The translations under genes and the position numbers were made by a program. The notes under the pieces were generated by a model. That model was not told the DNA's origin and did no database searches. It worked only from the letters and a program-made list of their open reading frames with translations. Shown here piece after piece: positions 1-7,365 of a stretch of DNA of 23,384 nt (its first letter is position 1; each line of letters opens with the position of its first letter). The stretch comes from Bacillota bacterium. Its GTDB lineage: Bacteria > Bacillota > Clostridia > Christensenellales > SZUA-584. Location: assembly GCA_023436525.1 (NCBI GenBank), contig JAEZIW010000155.1:1-23384 (forward strand), read 5' to 3'.

Positions 1-297
1 GTCGTAAGCCACGCTGCCGCCGTCGCTGAGCGCTACGGTTTTCTTCTTGGGGTCAATCGACACCGCCTTCTTATCAAACAGTGTGGTCACGTTGTTCTTT
101 TCGTAAAAATCCTTTTTGCGGTACACCATATTTTCCGGCTTCACCTTACCCGCGAGATAATACGATATCAGCGGACGCGAGTACACATGGTGCTTCTCGT
201 CTGAAATCACGGTGATGGACCCTGTTTTGTCACATTTGCGCAGGCCCTCTATACACCCCACGGCAGCGGCGGAATTGCCGATAATCACATATTTCAT
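1..297 (-). CDS. NAD(P)/FAD-dependent oxidoreductase, N-terminal 99 residues (cut by window edge)
   Basis: I translated this from the minus strand starting at the ATG at 297; no stop appears before the window edge, so the gene is partial. The N-terminus MKYVIIGNSAAAVGCIEGLR is a beta-alpha-beta dinucleotide-binding fold with a modified glycine motif (GNSAAAVG), as in FAD-dependent pyridine nucleotide-disulfide oxidoreductases of the NADH oxidase/rubredoxin reductase type. The segment SRPLISYYLAGK near residues 40-51 is also typical of them. It starts 2 nt after the stop of the four-cluster ferredoxin-like gene, so it is the fourth visible gene of the glutamate synthase operon. By inference it passes electrons from NAD(P)H, through the Fe-S protein, to the synthase subunit. 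The split-synthase operons known from archaea and Clostridia often carry such a gene. The substrate cannot be fixed from the N-terminus alone. Confidence 0.8.
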   Translation of the reverse strand, partial: MKYVIIGNSAAAVGCIEGLRKCDKTGSITVISDEKHHVYSRPLISYYLAGKVKPENMVYRKKDFYEKNNVTTLFDKKAVSIDPKKKTVALSDGGSVAYD

Positions 298-299
298 GC

Positions 300-746
300 T
301 CATTCCCCCCTGTCTTCGTATTTAAGCGCGTTGTTCGGGCAATGCTTCACGCACTCGGGCTCGCCCATCGCGGCACACAGGTCACACTTGGCGGCCACTT
401 TGTGGCTGCCCTCGTCGCGCACAATCGCGCCGAACGGGCACGCCAGCACGCAAGTCCAGCAACCCACGCAGCGCTCGGTTTCGTTCAGCACGAGGCCTGT
501 TTCAGGGTCCTTCTGCATCGCGCCCGTTATGCATGCCTGCACGCACTTGGGGTCGTCGCAGTGGCGGCACTGCAGCGCAAAGTTAACCTTGTCGCCCGTT
601 TCAATATGCAGCCGCTCCACAGGGCGCGGCTCTTCCATCTTGTGCGCTTTGATGATATCAAGCGTCAGCGAGTGCGATGTGCGGCAGTATACCTTGCACA
701 GTCCGCAACCGAGACACCAATTTTCGTCAGCATAAACTTTTTTCAT
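300..746 (-). CDS. Ferredoxin-like electron-transfer protein with four [4Fe-4S] clusters
   Basis: This 148-residue protein has sixteen cysteines in four groups: CLGCGLCKVYC, CRHCDDPKCVQAC, CVGCWTCVLAC and CDLCAAMGEPECVKHC. That is the pattern of the HycB/CooF/DmsB class of electron-transfer subunits, which bind four [4Fe-4S] clusters. There is no signal peptide or twin-arginine motif, so it should act in the cytoplasm. A GGGGG ribosome binding site lies 8-9 nt before the ATG at 746. The gene begins 14 nt after the glutamate synthase stop and ends 2 nt before the FAD oxidoreductase start, so it is clearly in the same transcript. The likely role is to wire the flavoprotein to the synthase. The cluster count and family are firm; the exact partner is inferred from position. 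Confidence 0.88.
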   Translation of the reverse strand: MKKVYADENWCLGCGLCKVYCRTSHSLTLDIIKAHKMEEPRPVERLHIETGDKVNFALQCRHCDDPKCVQACITGAMQKDPETGLVLNETERCVGCWTCVLACPFGAIVRDEGSHKVAAKCDLCAAMGEPECVKHCPNNALKYEDRGE

Positions 747-760
747 TTTATAACCCCCGT

Positions 761-2266
761 TTATTCACCGGCATGCTTGATGCCGAGAATATCAAGTTCT
801 TTTTGGTTCAGCCCCACACCGCGCAGCATCAGCCTGTTGCCTCTCAGGCTTTCAATGGCGTTGATGCCCATGCCGCCCAGCATCTCCTCGATCTCGTGCT
901 TCCACGCACCGATCAGGTTCACAAGGCGCTGCGTCGCGATATCCGGATTGAGGCGCTTCACAAGATCATCGCGCTGCGTCGCAATACCCCAGTTGCATTT
1001 TCCCGTATAGCAGTTCTGGCACATATGGCAGCCTATCGCAATCAAAGCGGAAGAACCGATATAAACCGCGTCTGCGCCGAGCGCAATCGCCTTGACGATA
1101 TCGGCGCTGTTGCGCACGCTGCCCGCTACCACCAGCGAAACCTCGTTGCGGATGCTTTCTTCTCTGAGACGCTGGTCAACCGCCGCCAGCGCCATTTCAA
1201 TCGGTATGCCCACGTTGTCGCGCACGCGCTGCGGCGCGGCCCCTGTGCCGCCGCGGAAGCCGTCAATCGCGATGACGTCGGCACCCGCCCGCGCGATACC
1301 CGAAGCGATGGCCGGTGCGTTATGCACCGCCGCGATTTTAACAGATACCGGCTTTGTATAATTGGTCGCTTCTTTCAGCGAATAAATCAGCTGACGAAGG
1401 TCTTCAATCGAATAGATGTCGTGATGCGGCGCGGGAGAAATGGCGTCGCTGCCCTGCGGAATCATACGCGCCATCGACACCTGCTCGCCCACTTTTTCGC
1501 CGGGTAGATGGCCGCCGATGCCGGGTTTCGCACCCTGACCGATCTTAATCTCAATCATTGCGCCCGCGTTTAAGTAATCGGCATGCACGCCGAAACGTCC
1601 CGATGCCACCTGAACGATGGTGTTGGGCCCGTATTGATAAAATTCTTTTGCGAGGCCGCCCTCGCCCGTGTTGTAAAGGATGCCAAGCTCCGTTGCCGCG
1701 CGCGCCAGCGCCTCATGCGCGTTGCGCGAGATCGACCCGAACGACATCGCGGAGAACATCACCGGTACCGAGAGCTTAACCTGCGGCGGCAGCTTCGTCA
1801 GCAGCTTGCCGTTCTTATCGAACTCAAGCTTTTCGGGCTTGCGTCCGATGATCACGCCCGTTTCCATGGGTTCGCGCAGCGGGTCGATCGACGGATTTGT
1901 GACCTGTGATGCGTTGATGAGCATCTTATCCCAATAGATCGGAAAATCATTCGGGTTGCCCATGCCCGTCAGCAACACGCTGCCTGTGGCCGCCTGCTTG
2001 TAAATTTCCTTAATCGCGTTGCTGGTCCAGTTCTTGTTGGGCTTGAATTCCAAATCATTCACGCGAATTTTGAGGGCCCTTGTGGGGCACAGTGCCACAC
2101 AGCGATGGCAGTCCACACACTTCGCGTCGTCCGCCACCATCTTTCCCGTATCAGGGTCAAGCCGGTGCACCTCGTTGGCACACTGCTTCGCACACACTTC
2201 GCATTGTATGCATTTATTTTCATCTCTCTCGACCAGATAATCCGGCCAGCCAAGTTGCAAACTCAT
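761..2266 (-). CDS. Glutamate synthase, FMN/Fe-S synthase subunit with N-terminal ferredoxin domain
   Basis: This is the synthase part of a split glutamate synthase (501 residues). It converts 2-oxoglutarate and ammonia, delivered by the amidotransferase subunit, to glutamate. Residues about 15-70 hold two [4Fe-4S] motifs (CIQCEVCAKQC and CVDCHRCVALC). The rest is the FMN-binding TIM barrel: MFSAMSFGSIS, NTGEGGL, QVASGRFGV, GQGAKPGIGGHLPG, VSVKIAAVHN and IDGFRGGTGAAP. A cysteine cluster, CHMCQNCYTGKC followed by NWGIATQ, fits the [3Fe-4S] site of GltB-type enzymes. The ATG at 2266 overlaps the amidotransferase stop by 4 nt (ATGA), so the two are translationally coupled. The GXGXG domain, a third piece in archaeal-type split enzymes, is absent here and may lie beyond base 1. 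Family assignment is very secure. Confidence 0.95.
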   Translation of the reverse strand: MSLQLGWPDYLVERDENKCIQCEVCAKQCANEVHRLDPDTGKMVADDAKCVDCHRCVALCPTRALKIRVNDLEFKPNKNWTSNAIKEIYKQAATGSVLLTGMGNPNDFPIYWDKMLINASQVTNPSIDPLREPMETGVIIGRKPEKLEFDKNGKLLTKLPPQVKLSVPVMFSAMSFGSISRNAHEALARAATELGILYNTGEGGLAKEFYQYGPNTIVQVASGRFGVHADYLNAGAMIEIKIGQGAKPGIGGHLPGEKVGEQVSMARMIPQGSDAISPAPHHDIYSIEDLRQLIYSLKEATNYTKPVSVKIAAVHNAPAIASGIARAGADVIAIDGFRGGTGAAPQRVRDNVGIPIEMALAAVDQRLREESIRNEVSLVVAGSVRNSADIVKAIALGADAVYIGSSALIAIGCHMCQNCYTGKCNWGIATQRDDLVKRLNPDIATQRLVNLIGAWKHEIEEMLGGMGINAIESLRGNRLMLRGVGLNQKELDILGIKHAGE

Positions 2267-3351
2267 TGATTACCCTCCACCAGTCCAATAATAGGTTCTC
2301 CGCCCGATGGCGACCAAACGCGGTCGGGCGAATCGCAAATAATGCGTATCGCGGCTTCCTCACTGGCCACATAGAGCATGTCGCCCTTCTCCGCAGCCAC
2401 GAGAGACCTTAGTTTGATTCTGTCGTTTAATGCCAGAAAACCACCTTGGAAGCCAAGTATAATTGAAAACGGGCCGTTGACCAGCGCCGAGCTGTAAACC
2501 GCCCGGATCGCCTCAAACTTGCGTTTCTTTTCTTCGTCCATTAAATCGATCTCCCGCCAGAACGGCGCCGCCACAATATTCACAGCTTCCTGAAGCGTCA
2601 AGCCATGCTTGCGGACAAGCAGATCAAACAAATAGGTGATGACCTCGGTATCCGTCATCAACGTGCATTTATAGCCAAACATTTCAACAAAACGCCTGTT
2701 GGCATCGTAAGACGATATCTCACCGTTATGCACCACCGACCAGTCCAGCAGCGTGAAGGGATGCGCGCCGCCCCACCATCCGGGCGTGTTCGTCGGAAAA
2801 CGGCCGTGCGATGTCCAAAGGTACGCGTCGTACGTTTCGAGCTTGAAGAAACGGCCGATATCCTCCGGATAGCCCACACCTTTAAAAGCGCCCATATTCT
2901 TTCCGGAAGAAAAAACATAAGCGCCTTTGTAGTTATCATTGATGTTAAATACAAACTGGGCGACAAACTCTTGTTCATCAAGCCCAGACCGTTGAAGACG
3001 CTGCTTGCGCGGGTACACAAAATAACGCCAAATCAAAGGGCTTGAAGGAATCTCCTTGCTTTTTCTTGTCGGAATCACTTCCGCTTTTTCTATTTCAAAA
3101 TGCCGTTCAATCACCGCGTCAACGGCTTCCTTGGAAGGTAAATCATCATAAAACAGATGCAGTGCATAAAGATCCGCATAGTCCGGATATATTCCATAGC
3201 CGGCAAAACCACCGCCCAGGCCGTTGCTTCTGTCATGCATCAATTCAATTGACTTGATAATCGTCTCCCCTGAAAATCTTTCACCTTTGCGGTTCAGTAT
3301 GCCGCTGATGGCACAGCCAGACGGGATCCTAACTTGCCCCTCTTTTACCAT
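2263..3351 (-). CDS. Class II glutamine amidotransferase subunit of split glutamate synthase
   Basis: This 362-residue protein should hydrolyse glutamine and supply ammonia to the neighbouring synthase. Ntn-type glutaminase motifs are present: the nucleophile region SGCAISGILNRKGE, SHGRFPTNTPGWWGGAHPF, VVHNGEISSYDANRRF and TDTEVITYL. The putative nucleophile is Cys13, not Cys2, so a 12-residue leader must be removed to expose it, as in GltB and some PurF proteins. I chose the ATG at 3351 because GAGGGGGAG sits just upstream. The frame stays open for another 76 codons upstream (to 3579), but that stretch runs through the promoter and leader and has no convincing binding site. It is the first gene of the operon and overlaps the synthase gene by 4 nt. 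Confidence 0.92.
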   Translation of the reverse strand: MVKEGQVRIPSGCAISGILNRKGERFSGETIIKSIELMHDRSNGLGGGFAGYGIYPDYADLYALHLFYDDLPSKEAVDAVIERHFEIEKAEVIPTRKSKEIPSSPLIWRYFVYPRKQRLQRSGLDEQEFVAQFVFNINDNYKGAYVFSSGKNMGAFKGVGYPEDIGRFFKLETYDAYLWTSHGRFPTNTPGWWGGAHPFTLLDWSVVHNGEISSYDANRRFVEMFGYKCTLMTDTEVITYLFDLLVRKHGLTLQEAVNIVAAPFWREIDLMDEEKKRKFEAIRAVYSSALVNGPFSIILGFQGGFLALNDRIKLRSLVAAEKGDMLYVASEEAAIRIICDSPDRVWSPSGGEPIIGLVEGNQ

Positions 3352-3511
3352 GTATTCTCCCCCTCGGATTTTGGGCAGGTGCTTCTCATTGACGATATAA
3401 ACGCCTGCGATAAAATAAAGACGCCAACAAGACTTGTGTGAACCAAGTCGTACGAAATGCTCGTTCATACTTAATACAAGAAGTCGAAAACTAACCATTT
3501 CCCACGTTAGC
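3352..3511 (-). promoter_or_regulatory. Long 5' leader of the glutamate synthase operon, able to form hairpins
   Basis: About 160 nt separate the expected transcription start (near 3511) from the amidotransferase ATG. In the transcript I see AGCUAAC/GUUAGUU pairing around a 10-nt loop (3512-3489), ACGA/UCGU around GCAUU, and GACUUG/CAAGUC around a 7-nt loop. An earlier copy of the CGACUU segment could compete for the same CAAGUC, so alternative pairings are possible. There is no clear intrinsic terminator. It does not match the glnA or downstream-peptide glutamine riboswitch consensus as I know them. A regulatory role is an inference. Confidence 0.4.
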
Positions 3512-3517
3512 TGTATC

Positions 3518-3546
3518 ATTATACTAAATGTGTTATAAAAAATCAA
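3518..3546 (-). promoter_or_regulatory. Sigma-A promoter of the glutamate synthase operon
   Basis: On the minus strand, a -35 box TTGATT (3546-3541) and a perfect -10 box TATAAT (3523-3518) are separated by 17 nt. The predicted start is near 3511. The stretch upstream of the -35 is AT-rich. Confidence 0.8.
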
Positions 3547-4024
3547 TAGGTAAAGAACAGCATTTTTGCAACATTTCAAACTCGCAATTGCAAATACGCA
3601 TGCAATATGCGTCGATTTGTGTAATTTTTATCAATGTGGTGCATGTCACGTCTGGAATTCTTGCATTTATTTTTCATAACCAAATGTATATAGCACTATA
3701 ATGGCAAAAAATACATTCATAATAAAAGCTCAAGTTGAACAAAATAATGCTGTAAAACGAAACGAGAACCGTTTGCAGCCGGAGTTTAATGCGTGTTCGA
3801 CGAAACTTTGGAAAAATGCCGAAGAAGCGAGACTGGTGCTTGCTGTCGGTATGTGGAAACACAAAGATAAGCGCTTCACTGCGCGAGGGCGACAAATGCG
3901 CTTTTTGGCAGCGGAACCGGTTGTCCGCTTATATGCCAGAATCCGAACGCGGGACTTCCGCAACAGCCCTTACAGAATGAACACACAATAAGCAGCGGTC
4001 ATCAAAAGTTTTACTTACAAAAAG

Positions 4025-4056
4025 CAGCGGCGCGGTACATAAATACCGCGCTGTTG
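4025..4056 (-). terminator. Strong hairpin, probable intrinsic terminator for the minus-strand ktr unit
   Basis: GCGCGGTA (4030-4037) pairs with TACCGCGC (4044-4051) around a 6-nt loop. The stem extends five more pairs outward, two of them G-U, on the plus-strand reading. Read on the minus strand, the stem is followed by CTTTTTG, a better terminator tail than the plus-strand TTGTCT. It lies about 380 nt beyond the ktrA stop, on the far side of the inverted-repeat element. It could also be bidirectional. Confidence 0.5.
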
Positions 4057-4162
4057 TTGTCTAAAGAATATGCCGGGGGTCCTAAAGGCTTTAGATAAGG
4101 GCAAACTGGTTTTCACGATAGAATAGGCTTTATCTAAGATATAAATAGTATGACTTATGAAA

Positions 4163-4280
4163 GCTTTCTCCTAAAGGAGAAGGGGGTGCGAAGCACCGGA
4201 TAAGGTGTAAAAAAAAGGCTGACAAAGCAAACACCTCATCAGTCGCCTGTCGGCGACAGCTTCTCCTCAAGGAGAAGCCC
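4163..4280. repeat. MITE-like imperfect inverted repeat
   Basis: Each arm (4163-4208 and 4231-4280) starts at its outer end with an internal hairpin: TTCTCCT-AA-AGGAGAA on the left and TTCTCCT-CA-AGGAGAA on the right. Next comes a second small hairpin (GGTGCGAAGCACC on the left, GTCGCCTGTCGGCGAC on the right), then GATAAGGTGT or its mate ACACCTCATC. The two arms are inverted copies of each other around a 22-nt A-rich centre. Elements with this TTCTCC...GGAGAAG plus AGGTGT layout recur in many clostridial genomes, as far as I recall. There is no coding capacity. I could not identify target-site duplications with confidence. Confidence 0.75.
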
Positions 4281-4432
4281 AAATTGCGTCTTAGATGCAT
4301 AAATGCATTTGATAAGAGGGGCAGCCAGTAACAAACTTTTTCGGCTACCGACCGTACGCCTTAAAGCGATGCAGAAAAAGAGGGCTTTACCGTGTATGAA
4401 AAACCCACGTGACCGGGGGATCATTATTGGGG

Positions 4433-5098
4433 TTATTGGCTGATGATGAGCTCCAGCTTGGAAACACTTTCTTTATTTCCTGCAATAATCAGCATATCAC
4501 CTTTTTCAAGAATATCTGTTCCGTTCGGAGACGTGTTAATCTCTTTATTCTGTTTTTTAATTGCGATGACGTTAACGTCATACTTTTGCCGGAAGTTAAG
4601 CTGACTTAAGTCTTTACCGACCCACGCGTCGATCACGTCAATATCCATGATGCGCAGATCGTCTGCCATCTCAACATAATCGACCACTCTTGAATCCGCG
4701 AGCTTATGCGCCACGCGCATCCCCATATCACGCTCCGGGAAGACAACTTTGTCAGCTCCTGTTTTGCGCAGCACCTTGGCATGAAGCTCGGTCTGTGCTT
4801 TGGCGAGCACAAAGTTCACGCCCATTTCCTTGCACATCATTGTGATGAGGATACTGGCCTGTATATTTTCACCCATTGTCACCACAGCCACATCAAAGTT
4901 TTTAACGCCGAGCGCAGCCAGCGTCTTCTCATCGGTCGCATCCGCCTGTATGGCATGGGTCACATACGGCGCGATATCATTAATGAGCTCGGCACTGCTG
5001 TCAACCGCGAGCACCTCTTTGCCGAGATTCGTCAGACATTTGGCTACTGCCTGACCAAAACGACCCATTCCGATCACAACAAACTGTTTCTTGGCCAT
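4433..5098 (-). CDS. ktrA: KtrA-type potassium uptake regulatory subunit (RCK domains)
   Basis: This is a 221-residue cytoplasmic gating ring protein for the KtrB potassium channel, close to the 222 residues of Bacillus KtrA. The N-terminal RCK domain opens with FVVIGMGRFGQAVAKCL, whose GMGRFG at 10-15 is the nucleotide-binding loop, followed by VLAVDSS. The C-terminal part (from about residue 140) is the smaller RCK_C domain, ending in GDMLIIAGNKESV. In related proteins the N domain binds ATP/ADP and RCK_C can bind c-di-AMP; that is family knowledge. The ATG at 5098 is preceded by GGTGGG inside the end of ktrB and lies 1 nt after the ktrB stop, so translation is coupled. The longer frame up to 5206 only overlaps ktrB and is rejected. 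Confidence 0.93.
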   Translation of the reverse strand: MAKKQFVVIGMGRFGQAVAKCLTNLGKEVLAVDSSAELINDIAPYVTHAIQADATDEKTLAALGVKNFDVAVVTMGENIQASILITMMCKEMGVNFVLAKAQTELHAKVLRKTGADKVVFPERDMGMRVAHKLADSRVVDYVEMADDLRIMDIDVIDAWVGKDLSQLNFRQKYDVNVIAIKKQNKEINTSPNGTDILEKGDMLIIAGNKESVSKLELIISQ

Positions 5099-5099
5099 A

Positions 5100-6479
5100 T
5101 TATCCCACCATAAACCTTTCTTCCGGATACCGAATATTGGCGTCGTCTTTGCGCGACCGCATCGCAAGCGCCACAACCAGCGTGAGCAATCCCACACGCC
5201 CCACATACATCATAAAAATCAATATCAAACGGCTTGCCGTGCTCAGCAGCGGCGTGATACCCGTGGTGAGCCCCACCGTACCGAAAGCGGACGCCACTTC
5301 AAACACGATATTCTCCGATTTGAACAACCCGCCGCGCTGCCCTTCTATGCCCATCATGGCAAGAGAAGCCGCCCCCACCAGCAACACAGCCATCAGCATA
5401 ATCGTCAGCGCACGTCTGACGGTTTCCGTGGCGATTCGTCTGTCCTTCATGGTTACATCACGTTTGCCCAGCATGCTTGCCCATAAAAACATTAGCACAA
5501 TCGCAAATGTCGTCGTTTTGATACCACCGCCCGTGCCGGCCGGCGATGCACCAATAAGCATCAGCACAATAACGATAAACTTTGTTGCAGGCAGCAGCGC
5601 ACCCTGATCAAAAGTCGCGTATCCTGCCGTACGCGGTGTGACCGATTGAAAAAACGAGTTGAGCATCTTGTCCCCGAAGCCCATATTACCGATAGTTTTT
5701 GGATTGTTTTGCTCGAACAAAAACACGGCCGCCATACCGGCAACTATCAGGACTCCCGTTGTAACGAGCACAAGCTGCGCATGACGGGAAATGCTTTGTG
5801 TGGTTTTGATACGCGTCGGGCTGAAAAGCTGACTGATCACCATGAAACCGAGGCCTCCGAAGACGATCAGCAGCGATATGGTTATAATCACGAGAGGATC
5901 GTCTGCAAACATCGCCAGGCTGGCATACGGGGCCGATACGGGGCCAAGTATATCAAAACCCGCGTTGCAAAACGCGGAAACGGCATGAAAAAGACTGAAA
6001 TAAATGCCTTTGTCCACGCCGAACTCGGGAATAAAGCGAACAGCCAGCAGTGCTGCGCCCAGCAGCTCGGTAACCATGGTCACCTTTAATACTTTGAGTA
6101 TCACTTTAACCATGCCCGACAAGTCGAACTCATTGAACGATTCTTTAATCACCATGCGTTCGCTTAAGGTGAAACGCTTCCCCACAAGTAAAAAGACCAG
6201 TGACATCATGGTCATGACGCCAAGGCCCCCTATCTGAATCAAAAGGATAATCACGATTTGGCCGAACAAGGAGTAAACGGTTCCGGTATCCGCAACAACA
6301 AGGCCTGTGACGCACACCGCCGAAGTGGATGTGAACAGCGCGTCAACATACGGAACAGGGTGGCCGGAGCGCGTGGCAATGGGCAGCGCCAGCAAAACCG
6401 AACCCAACAATATGAGAATGAAAAAACCGATGATAATAATTTGGGCTGGCTGCAAGCTGACGGCGCGGAATACTTTCAT
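5100..6479 (-). CDS. ktrB: KtrB/TrkH-type potassium channel subunit
   Basis: This 459-residue integral membrane protein is the ion-conducting subunit of a Ktr potassium uptake system. It shows the four-fold M1-P-M2 plan of the family. The four pore loops carry the conserved filter glycines: SAVCVTGL (Gly59), SAFCNAGF (Gly174), TPRTAGY (Gly286) and SAFGTVGL (Gly403). The segment ASPAGTGGGIKTTTF (311-325) matches the intramembrane gating loop after the third pore. The ATG at 6479 has GGTGG six bases upstream. It is followed 1 nt later by ktrA, so both subunits come from one message. In KtrAB systems uptake is usually Na+-dependent. The 5' leader is only about 26 nt, too short for a c-di-AMP riboswitch. 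Confidence 0.95.
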   Translation of the reverse strand: MKVFRAVSLQPAQIIIIGFFILILLGSVLLALPIATRSGHPVPYVDALFTSTSAVCVTGLVVADTGTVYSLFGQIVIILLIQIGGLGVMTMMSLVFLLVGKRFTLSERMVIKESFNEFDLSGMVKVILKVLKVTMVTELLGAALLAVRFIPEFGVDKGIYFSLFHAVSAFCNAGFDILGPVSAPYASLAMFADDPLVIITISLLIVFGGLGFMVISQLFSPTRIKTTQSISRHAQLVLVTTGVLIVAGMAAVFLFEQNNPKTIGNMGFGDKMLNSFFQSVTPRTAGYATFDQGALLPATKFIVIVLMLIGASPAGTGGGIKTTTFAIVLMFLWASMLGKRDVTMKDRRIATETVRRALTIMLMAVLLVGAASLAMMGIEGQRGGLFKSENIVFEVASAFGTVGLTTGITPLLSTASRLILIFMMYVGRVGLLTLVVALAMRSRKDDANIRYPEERFMVG

Positions 6480-6510
6480 AAGTCCACCAATCGACCAACG
6501 TTATCCGCTC

Positions 6511-6538
6511 ATTATAGCATACACGATTGATGTGTCAA
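6511..6538 (-). promoter_or_regulatory. Sigma-A promoter of ktrBA
   Basis: The minus strand has a perfect TTGACA (6538-6533), a 16-nt spacer and a perfect TATAAT (6516-6511). A TG one base before the -10 makes it an extended -10 element. The predicted start is near 6505. It lies in the 94-nt gap after the PHP phosphatase gene, so ktrBA can be expressed independently of the upstream genes. Confidence 0.9.
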
Positions 6539-6573
6539 ATATTATAAGCTCGCGCGCGAATGACATCAGCCGA

Positions 6574-7362
6574 CTATAGCGGCAAGAAAATGGGCTGGCG
6601 TTTTTCAAACGTGCATACATGCCGAAAACCGATGGATTTGAGCATTTCCAGCGTATTGGGAACCGCATGCCCGACGACCGATTCGTAATGCGCATCCGAG
6701 CCGACCGTAACGATCTCACCGCCCAGCTCAAAGTAACGTTTAACAATCGCCGTTTCGGGCATTGTGGAAGGCGTCATGTATAGCCCGTTTGTGTTGATTT
6801 CGATGCCCTTGCCCTTATCGATCAGTGTTTTAAGCAAAGCGTCAATCACATCGGTATAATCGGCGTAACGCAGCAGCTTATCGTCGAATGGACAGAACTT
6901 TGACACGTAGCCGATATGCCCCATCACGTCGTAATCGTCTAGCTGCGCGGCAGACACGCATGATACGCGCAGGTATTCATTAAATATCTGTGACTGACTG
7001 TGCTGTGTCCATATCTTCTCGTAATACGGATCCAACCCGAACACAAGGTGCTGAGACCCGATTACGAAATCAATCGGCCTGTTTTCCAGCATCGCCTTCA
7101 TCTTCGGCGCGGTTTGTGTGTCAAGCCCGGCCTCTATGCCCATTCTGATCTTCAGCTCCGGGTAAGCGGCGCGAACCTCTTGTATGACGGCAGTATACGC
7201 GTCAAAATCCACGACGAAATCAGGCCCCTCCGCCAAATTAAGGTCGATATGCTCTGTGAAGCAAATCTCCTGCAAACCGGCTTCTTTCGCAGCCTGTGCC
7301 ATTTTCATCATGGGCACCTTGCAGTCTGCCGACAGGCTGGAGTGAATGTGGTAATCAACCAT
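6574..7362 (-). CDS. PHP-domain phosphoesterase, histidinol-phosphatase (HisJ/HisK) type
   Basis: This 262-residue PHP-fold metal-dependent phosphatase has all the expected metal ligands: HIH at 5-7, TEH with His38, GIEAGL with Glu77, GSQH with His105, GHIGY with His149, and GSDAH with Asp223 and His225. Length and motif order fit histidinol-phosphatases of the HisJ/HisK family, which make L-histidinol in histidine synthesis. No other his genes are present, so the true substrate is open; related PHP enzymes hydrolyse other phosphate esters. The ATG at 7362 starts 3 nt after the Ca2+ ATPase stop, with AAGGG inside the end of that gene. The two are probably cotranscribed from the promoter near 10036-10065. 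Confidence 0.85.
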   Translation of the reverse strand: MVDYHIHSSLSADCKVPMMKMAQAAKEAGLQEICFTEHIDLNLAEGPDFVVDFDAYTAVIQEVRAAYPELKIRMGIEAGLDTQTAPKMKAMLENRPIDFVIGSQHLVFGLDPYYEKIWTQHSQSQIFNEYLRVSCVSAAQLDDYDVMGHIGYVSKFCPFDDKLLRYADYTDVIDALLKTLIDKGKGIEINTNGLYMTPSTMPETAIVKRYFELGGEIVTVGSDAHYESVVGHAVPNTLEMLKSIGFRHVCTFEKRQPIFLPL

Positions 7363-7365
7363 ATG

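Larger units (their letters stand above)
3547..4432. other. Gene-poor intergenic stretch
   Basis: No gene is convincing here. A plus-strand frame at 3701-3991 (96 codons) has no ribosome binding site, and a TATAAT overlaps its ATG. Its product matches nothing I recognise, and other frames across the same bases are also open, so I do not call it. The stretch holds a strong hairpin (4025-4056) and a MITE-like inverted repeat (4163-4280), described separately. Between them, AGGCTTTAGATAAG (4086-4099) and AGGCTTTATCTAAG (4125-4138) share an 8-bp direct repeat whose downstream halves are inverted. Directly after the ktrA stop, a weak GC-rich hairpin followed by five T on the minus strand (about 4417-4396) could be a poor terminator. 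Confidence 0.6.

Noticed and set aside
677..1507. Long plus-strand open frame (276 codons) opposite the glutamate synthase gene
   Set aside because: It is the antisense shadow of a securely identified gene; its product is arginine/histidine-rich with no motif and there is no ribosome binding site.
3352..3579. 76-codon N-terminal extension of the amidotransferase
   Set aside because: It would translate the promoter and leader, lacks a binding site, and a strong GAGGGGGAG precedes the ATG at 3351.
3701..3991. Plus-strand open frame of 96 codons in the intergenic region
   Set aside because: It has no ribosome binding site, a TATAAT overlaps its ATG, other frames are equally open, and the product is unrecognisable.
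4163..4280. CRISPR-like repeats
   Set aside because: There are only two arms, inverted rather than direct, with no regular spacers and no cas genes.
4239..4424. Minus-strand open frame across the inverted repeat
   Set aside because: It runs through the hairpins of the repeat arm; composition and lack of a start signal make it spurious.
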